64,000 nucleotides of DNA from Corallium rubrum (Eukaryota > Cnidaria > Anthozoa > Scleralcyonacea > Coralliidae), in assembly GCA_964035015.1 (NCBI GenBank), contig OZ035999.1, positions 1,859,627 to 1,923,626 of the forward strand, read 5' to 3'. Both the position numbers and the translations under genes were made by a program. Below are positions 57,817 to 64,000 of this stretch, one piece after another (position 1 is the stretch's first letter; every line of letters begins with the position of its first letter). The notes below the pieces were generated by a model that was given only the letters and a program-made list of their open reading frames with translations, was not told where the DNA came from and did not search any database.

Positions 57817-58340
57817 CAACCTCGTCCCCAGGGCATTTTGCCTCCGCGTTGGGAGGTCGGCGAAAATGGCCCTGGCATCGGCTGGTCACGTGACACCCAG
57901 AATTTTGGGGTGTTTTGGCAAGAAAATTTATGCGGTCTTTGTGTTCCGTTTTTGTATAATACGTATACATGAATAATAAATAAGAAATAATTAACGCTCT
58001 GCCGAATCACTCATGTGAACCTTTATCATAAATGCAACTGGCTAGCATTATTCATCATGATACTACTCCCCACGATTATCCAGGATACATTTAAATGTCG
58101 GGAAGAAACATATATCTAATGTTGTTCTTGACTTTTAACCAAAGCTATCGTTACAATTCTTTGGATGAACTTCGTAGAGTGGATTTATTGCAATTCATAT
58201 TTTGATGAATAAATTACACTGTATCTGAATTAATCAAGTTTTTAAACCGGCCAATCCGATTATAGAATCGACCAGCCGATGCCAGGGCCATTTTCGCCGA
58301 CCTCCCAACGTGGAGGCAAAATGCCCTGGGGACGAGGTTG
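57817..58340. mobile_element. Foldback element with 9-bp target duplication (524 bp)
   Basis: Terminal repeats of ~75 bp start CAACCTCGTCCCCAGGGC, nearly perfect. GTAAATACG is repeated at 57808-57816 and 58341-58349. A 9-bp duplication suggests Mutator-like (MULE) ancestry. It is non-coding. Confidence 0.92.
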
Positions 58341-58557
58341 GTAAATACGAATTAAATAGCATTTATTTATGATGAATTTTCTTGATTTATAAAAATATGG
58401 AACTTTTTAGTCTGTCCAACCAGAATTGATACATGTCCGACCACCTTGGCCTGACATTTGGCCTTCTGCGGAAAAAATATTTGCAGGCTTGATCTGATTA
58501 CAAGAACTAAAAAATACCAACGCGTTTGCATCAGGCTATACAAACATGGGTGAACAG

Positions 58558-59060
58558 ATGCGTTTCAGCCGTTGCTATGACAACAAGACCTTTTAAAAAT
58601 GGCCATAAATTAATTACATTTAATCCAATTTATTTCAAAAACGAGTTCGGTGACCCCCAAATTTTTTTGCATTAAAACATTTCCTTAAATATAAGTAATC
58701 AATAGGCAGACTTTAAAAAAAATTCTGTAAATCTAATTCTTTATCGAATTGGATCCAAAATTGGATTTTTTAAAATCTTACTATTGATTACTTAAACTTA
58801 AAGAAGTGCAAAAAAAATTGGGGGTCACCAAACCTGCAGTTCTGAAATAAATTGGATTAAATGTAAACTTACGGCCATGTTGAAACGTCACTGTTGTCAT
58901 AGCAATGGCTGAAGCATTATATGTTAACAGCATTTGATACTCTGAATGTTATTCTATCCATACCATCAGTTTCATTCTTTTTCAAAATATTCATAAACAT
59001 TTTCTGAGCTTGAAACATGCATTTTTCCACTTTTGAAGAAACAGTAGCGAGCCACCTTAA
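58558..59060. mobile_element. Foldback MITE, TTAAGGTGGCTCC family, left end missing
   Basis: Arms with GGTGACCCCCAA and GGGGGTCACCAAA pair around the centre near 58750. The right terminus AGCGAGCCACCTTAA is present; the matching outer left ~130 bp are absent. Confidence 0.75.
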
Positions 59061-59085
59061 TAGAGAGGATGACTTGGGCGCTTAA

Positions 59086-59207
59086 GGCGGATTTCCATTC
59101 AGCTTTTTTTGTCGGGTGGAACGGATCCAGTCGAGAGCCCATAAGGCAAAAGAAAGCAATCACAAAATGTCGATCGCGCGATAAAAAGCACTGAATGGAA
59201 ACCAGGC
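59086..59207. mobile_element. TTAA-flanked MITE (122 bp)
   Basis: GGCGGATTTCCATTCAG pairs with CTGAATGGAAACCAGGC (few mismatches), and TTAA lies outside both ends (59082-59085, 59208-59211). Confidence 0.8.
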
Positions 59208-59211
59208 TTAA

Positions 59212-61688
59212 TATTCAAATTCAATCAGTGAAAGCTGACAACAGAAGCATAAGACAGTATGGTTAGAAATAATTTTCTTCTAAAATCCTGGCTTTAAGGC
59301 TTGCATGGTAGAAAAAAGCTATATAATCAGATTTTCCCCTCTAAAGCGTTTTGCAGTGTAGGTAGTTTTGTGATTCGTTCTAATTCTTTGCACACCCCTA
59401 GCGTCACTTTTGAATATTGAAAAGTATTAGACAGTTCACAGTTTTCAGGCCAGAGCAGAAAACTTTGTTCTAGTTAATTCAGAATTTCTAATTTGCATTA
59501 CATTTGCATATTACAATATTGAATGTAAGTTGTCAAAATGCATAAATGCTGCAAGCGTAAACCATTTCAATTATTACAACATCGACACCAAGGCTGTGCA
59601 AGGGATAACCTGAGAATCAGGCAATATTATAACTCAACTGTAAATTGTCCAGTCAGAAAGCTTGATTTGTACCATGTGACCAGTCAATTAATCATCGAAT
59701 TACCCCCTCAAAAGTAATATTAGAGAGATTAAGCATACAGGCGTTTTTAGAGCCACGGACGGCGATCGAATTCAATAGCATTTTTCATTCAAAACAATGA
59801 TAATGAGCAATTTAAAATCCCAAGAGCAAAGAGAACGCCGTCGTCGTTCTACACAAGACGTCATTGAGAGCATTTTCACGTTCTTGAGACGACGGGAACT
59901 TCTAGAACGTTGAGGCCTGTCATCGTTGTTTTACTACAATGAGACATACTTTTAAAGTAGAAAACTTGTATTTTAAGGGGGATAATTTCATTACATTACA
60001 AGTAAAATAAAGGATTTGTATTTTTATCCCCGAGCCGGGCGACGGGCCGAAGGCCCGGAGCCGGTGAGGGTGCTAATCTCGACACGCGTGGAGGTCCATT
60101 TTACACGCGTGTAGTACACGCGAAATTACACGCAAGTGGGAAAGAAATTCTGCGAGATGTTTATATATATATATATATATCTATATATATGTTATCAAAT
60201 CCACAACTTGCGCAGTTCGAATAGCAGGGTACTGGTAACTAATCCGTTAAATTATTCAAATTATTTAAATTTACGTCAGCAAATTATAATTTATAAGTTC
60301 GGTTGGATTACAAAATAGTTTTTCAACGATCATGACGAAAGAAATCTTTGCCAGAAAAAAAGGTTTCAGCTAAAATGTACATTAATATTACTATGAAGAA
60401 AGACCAAGGAAAGAAGGCTAACAAGAGATGTGGCAGCGAGAAAAAGACAACAATAAATACGACTTAAAACCACTGGAAAAATCCTAAGAACTAATACGAT
60501 AAAGACAGAAAACGATGCCGACCGAAATGTAACTGAAAGAAGAATGATGTGTCCTGAAACTGTTCAAAGCCGGTAAAGAATTTTGCTCTGGTGTATTCTA
60601 CATAACTCGAGAGGGAACGATCAAGAAATTTTGAAACAAACGGCTTTTTAGATCATGAAGAGAACTGAATGATGCCTTGTCATATTTATGTGTCAACAAC
60701 GAAAAAAGTAAGAAACCACGAACGAGAAAAACAATCCGAAAAGAGTAGACTGAATTGGCAGTGTTTGTGGTCACAAAAGCAGAAGAAAGTTTAACGGTAG
60801 GAGATTCGTATTTAACAGTTTAGCTGAGTTAAAACAGAAGAAATCTTGAAAATGAAAATTAATATAAATAATATGTTGTCTAGAATTGTCTTTCAACGCT
60901 AGGACGTTGACATTGTGTGATTTGTGTCTTTTCTTGGCCACTGTTTATATATATTTTTGAATGAAAATTTGTCATTTGGTTCATCTCGTTTTGTTTTTTT
61001 TTAATACTGACATTGCATGCATGTCCTTTCGGTGTGTCAATACCATAGAAATAATACACGACTACAGATGAACCTTGCTAGCTAATTTTCTGGATGTTTT
61101 CTGATCTGTGTTCATTAATACAACAAAAACAGAAATTAGGGGAGGAGGGGGGGAGAAGGGGGGTTAAAAAAGGCATATAAAGCGGGCGAGGGGTTGTTGC
61201 GTTCATGTATTTCTAGTATAAAGATAAAATTTAAGCTTATGAGCTAACAGTTTAGATATGTGATTATTCATAGCCTTTGTTTTGGGAAAAAAAGTCTTTT
61301 CAAAGAATACGCGGTTCAGTAGTTCTGTATTGTATTCCTGTTCTTCTGGTCACCGTCCGTGTCTCAAAAACGCCTAATATGCTTAAGCTCTCTATTCCCC
61401 GCTGCAGCGGGGAATATGCTTCGTGTACCACGCGTGAACGCCACGAACGCACGATTCAACGAAGCTGTCAATAATGACGGAGTTTGGCGAGACAAGAAAA
61501 CGTTTCGCCTGAACATTCAGATGTTGAAAAGAAGCTTGTTAGGTTACAAGAAAATAAGGATTCAGGGAATACAAAGAAAGCAACAAACAATGCATCCAGA
61601 AGCCTTGAGACGACAACAGAATGGAAACAGACAATGAAAAGCGGACAAAAGTTAAGCTAGCGAACTTTATTAACATTATTTCAGTTTT
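59212..61688. other. Long stretch without recognised genes
   Basis: It has a G/C-rich inverted block (GGGCCGAAGGCCC) near 60030-60075, ACACGCG repeats to 60135, TA repeats near 60160-60190, and a perfect 22-bp palindrome ATTCCCCGCTGCAGCGGGGAAT split about 61403. The frame 61359-61637 (FRLNIQMLKRSLLGYKK) is unrecognised. Confidence 0.4.
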
Positions 61689-61791
61689 TTTTGGAAAGAT
61701 TAATATGTTTCGGTATAATATATAATTTATATATAGGTTAGGGTTATATATAAATTATATATTATACCGAAACATATTAATCTTTCCAAAA
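61689..61791. repeat. Palindrome, ~47-bp arms
   Basis: TTTTGGAAAGATTAATATG and complement flank a short AGGTTAGGG centre; the arms include ATTATATA. Arms are almost perfect. Confidence 0.9.
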
Positions 61792-62013
61792 ATTTCATAG
61801 GTTCTCGGGCTTCGCCCTCGGGATATATTATACCTCGGGGTAATATTACATCGAATTCCCCTCGCTCCAGGTCTATAAAGGCTAATTATTCTCGTCTTCT
61901 GCTAAAAAGCAAGTGGGGCGAGAAGACGAGAAATAAGGCCTAGCTGATACAATTCTTCACCTGGCCGTTTTCCGCCCCCAAATGAATTTTCTGAATCTCC
62001 AATCGACGAAGCT

Positions 62014-62259
62014 TTAATCGCACAATCCAGCCGTTCCATCTTTGAAATTTGCTGTTACAATCCAGAATTGTTTCAGAGTAATTCCTTCACGAGCTTGTTT
62101 ATGCAGTTTATATAAGGCTTCGTAGATGCTTGGGAGAAGTTGGTATATTAAACTCTTGCCATAACCAGTACGGAGTACAGCTAGCACATCCTCATTAAAA
62201 AGGACTTTTTCTATACATTCGCACTGTTCTTTCTTTTGATTTTTTACTTTAAACTTCAC
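62014..62259 (-). pseudogene. RecQ-like helicase, N-terminal fragment
   Basis: The frame begins FKVKNQKKEQCECIEKVLFN (Q-motif-like), then LAVLRTGYGKSLIYQLLP, with the Walker A TGYGKS of RecQ/DEAD helicases; the usual Pro before TG is Arg. Homology ends near 62125 and the rest is unrelated. No motif II follows on the minus strand. It could be a first exon or a captured fragment; the latter is more likely. Confidence 0.6.
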
Positions 62260-62578
62260 TAAACATCGTTGAATCGCTAGATTCGTTAGACGCTTTGTTA
62301 ATTATGTAAAGCATAATCGAAACAAATCAATCTCAAATGCGAAACAAAGCTTTTCGGGCTATAGCCAATCAGGACGACTTCCAAAATCTGGAAGTACTGC
62401 ATGAACTTTTAACGACATTTGTATCAGGCCATAGTTTACAATTGGCCTGATTGCAGGTTATGCAAGGAACTAGTATAAGACACAAATCTACGGCGCCACA
62501 AAACGTTTTAGGAAAAAAAGTATAATTTTTCATAATTTTTTGCTATCAACCCACCTTAATTAAAACACCATGAACTTA
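62260..62578. other. Intergenic sequence, nothing recognised
   Basis: No gene or element is apparent. Confidence 0.4.
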
Positions 62579-63262
62579 TTAAGGTGGCTCCATACAGTTT
62601 CTAGAAAAATGGAAGATAAACGTTTGAGAGTCCAAAACATGTGCATAAACAATTCGGGAAAAGAATAAATGTTATACATAGTTAAACAGTCTGACAATCA
62701 AAAACTGTTACCAAATAAATAGTAACAATTGTTACTATGGCAACAATGACGTTTCAAAATGGCTGCCAATTACCCTTCAAACTAATTTAATTCGAAAAAA
62801 ACTTTGGTGACATTCAATATTTTTTTTCATTAAAAGTTTTCTTGAAGTATAAGTAATCAATAGGCCGCTTTTAAAAAAATTCTGTAGATCCAATTTATTT
62901 AAAAATTAACAAACATAATTTTTCCGGAAAAAAATTATTCGTTCAATAGAATTTTTTTTAAATTGGCCTATTAATTACTCATAGCTACTTCAAGAAACGT
63001 TTTAATGAAAAAAATTATTGGGGGTCACCAAAGACTTTTTCGAATTAAATTAGTTTGAAGGGTAATTGGCAGCCATTTTGAAAAGCCACTGTTGCCATAG
63101 CAACAACTGTTGCTATTTATTTGGTAACAGTTTTTAATTGTCAGACCTTTTAACTATGCATAACATTTACTTTTATTCTTTTCCCGAATTATTTACACAC
63201 GTGTTTTGAACTCTCAAACTTGTATCTTCCATTCTTCAAGAAACTGTATGGAGCCACCTTAA
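62579..63262. mobile_element. Foldback MITE, TTAAGGTGGCTCC family, complete (684 bp)
   Basis: Both ends read TTAAGGTGGCTCCATACAGT. Arms of ~300 bp pair over most of their length and include ATTCGGGAAAAGAAT and GGGTAATTGGCAGCC. It is the reference copy for partial relatives at 31316, 57345 and 58558. Confidence 0.9.
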
Positions 63263-63312
63263 AAGTACAGCCTGAATCCTGCTTCTCCATGAACAATAAA
63301 ATGCATTATGCC

Positions 63313-63666
63313 CACTGATCTCAAATAATAGACTCATTATACTGGATAGAGCATCCGGTGCTCGCTGTGAAGTCGGAATAAATTAGTGGCGGCCATTTCA
63401 AGTGGACCCACTTGGTTTTCATACAGCCACTTTTAAGTTCTCCCATAACGACAGATACATGATTCAGCAATATAGCTGGTTTTCGTTAAAAACCCGATCA
63501 TTTAAAGCGAAAACCAGAGGCGAAAACTATCATTCAGCAATATTGTGGGTCCCACCGGATATGGTGGCCGCGAGATTTTTAGCCTCACTTCCGACTTCAA
63601 TTTTTGCCACGCGCGAAACAATAGATGCTCTATCCAGTATAATAAGTATATTATTTGAGATCAGTG
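63313..63666. mobile_element. MITE with 8-bp target duplication (354 bp)
   Basis: The ends CACTGATCTCAAATAATA pair over ~50 bp (including CTGGATAGAGCATC). ATTATGCC is repeated at 63305-63312 and 63667-63674. The 8-bp size fits hAT or P-type elements. The plus-strand frame inside has no transposase features. Confidence 0.92.
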
Positions 63667-63674
63667 ATTATGCC

Positions 63675-64000
63675 AGACTAGAAAAATTGTTGATATCCTT
63701 AATTAGACCTCGATAAGAAAGCCTTAAAATTATTGTCACACATGAAGTTAGAACTGAATAAGAGACGTCCAAATAAATTAAGAATACAGTAGACAACCAT
63801 TGATCTAACACGTCACAAACTGTCTTGGGGTATTTTTGTGGGTTTTTTTAACATTTTGAAGCCTGACGACGAGTCTTTAAGGTTTATTCTGGCTAACGCC
63901 AGACGATTCTATTCAGCACAGGGAGAGGTCCAGGCCTCAAAGTGTATAAGGGGAGGCTAATTACAGGAGGGTTAAGAGAGCCGTTTCACTGTAGTACATA
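63675..64000. other. Intergenic sequence to window end
   Basis: Nothing recognised. Confidence 0.4.

Overview
The window is eukaryotic nuclear DNA, most likely from an invertebrate animal. An anthozoan such as a stony coral is my guess, from the repeat mix: CR1/L2-like LINEs, Penelope-like elements, a short-LTR Gypsy of the mag type, many hAT, mariner and TTAA-type MITEs, and tRNA-derived SINEs. Evidence for a eukaryote is direct: GT-AG exon structures, retroelements with microsatellite tails, and long AT-rich stretches without genes. There are no operons and no CRISPR array. It is dominated by mobile and repeated DNA; few host exons can be supported.

Layout. 1-15101: 25 almost identical 604/605-bp tandem units, each a 507-bp piece of a LINE (reverse transcriptase N-terminal linker) plus 97 bp of other sequence. 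The array runs directly into the only copy that continues into a reverse transcriptase (15102-17545). 17.5-22.4 kb: a MITE, two direct copies of a ~300-bp segment, a palindromic MITE and a ~210-bp satellite. 22.4-27.1 kb: a minus-strand Gypsy element with a ~102-bp 3' LTR, broken by frameshifts and by two clean DNA-transposon insertions (972 bp with CCGG duplication; 444-bp hAT with 8-bp duplication). 27-38 kb: MITEs, a hAT element, two LINE fragments, a Penelope fragment, a mariner-like element and a decayed THAP domain. 38.1-45.3 kb: exon-like segments on the minus strand, in two duplicated families (a 'GKFTF..DGGTS' module and an acidic 'PSESTD..PTPKK' module), among (TA)n arrays, SINE palindromes and a minisatellite built from a splice-donor segment. 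45.8-46.8 kb: an unrecognised decayed coding region and a second Penelope remnant. 48.1-49.4 kb: the last two exons of a glutathione S-transferase-like gene, the best host gene here, with two mobile hairpins in the intron. 50-64 kb: a ~370-bp-arm palindrome, LINE 3' ends, many MITEs and a RecQ-like helicase fragment.

The elements do not form a pathway. They record layered insertion, inversion and tandem amplification. The most unusual structures are the LINE-derived satellite, the duplicated exon families with their splice-donor minisatellite, and the nested insertions whose target duplications can be read exactly.
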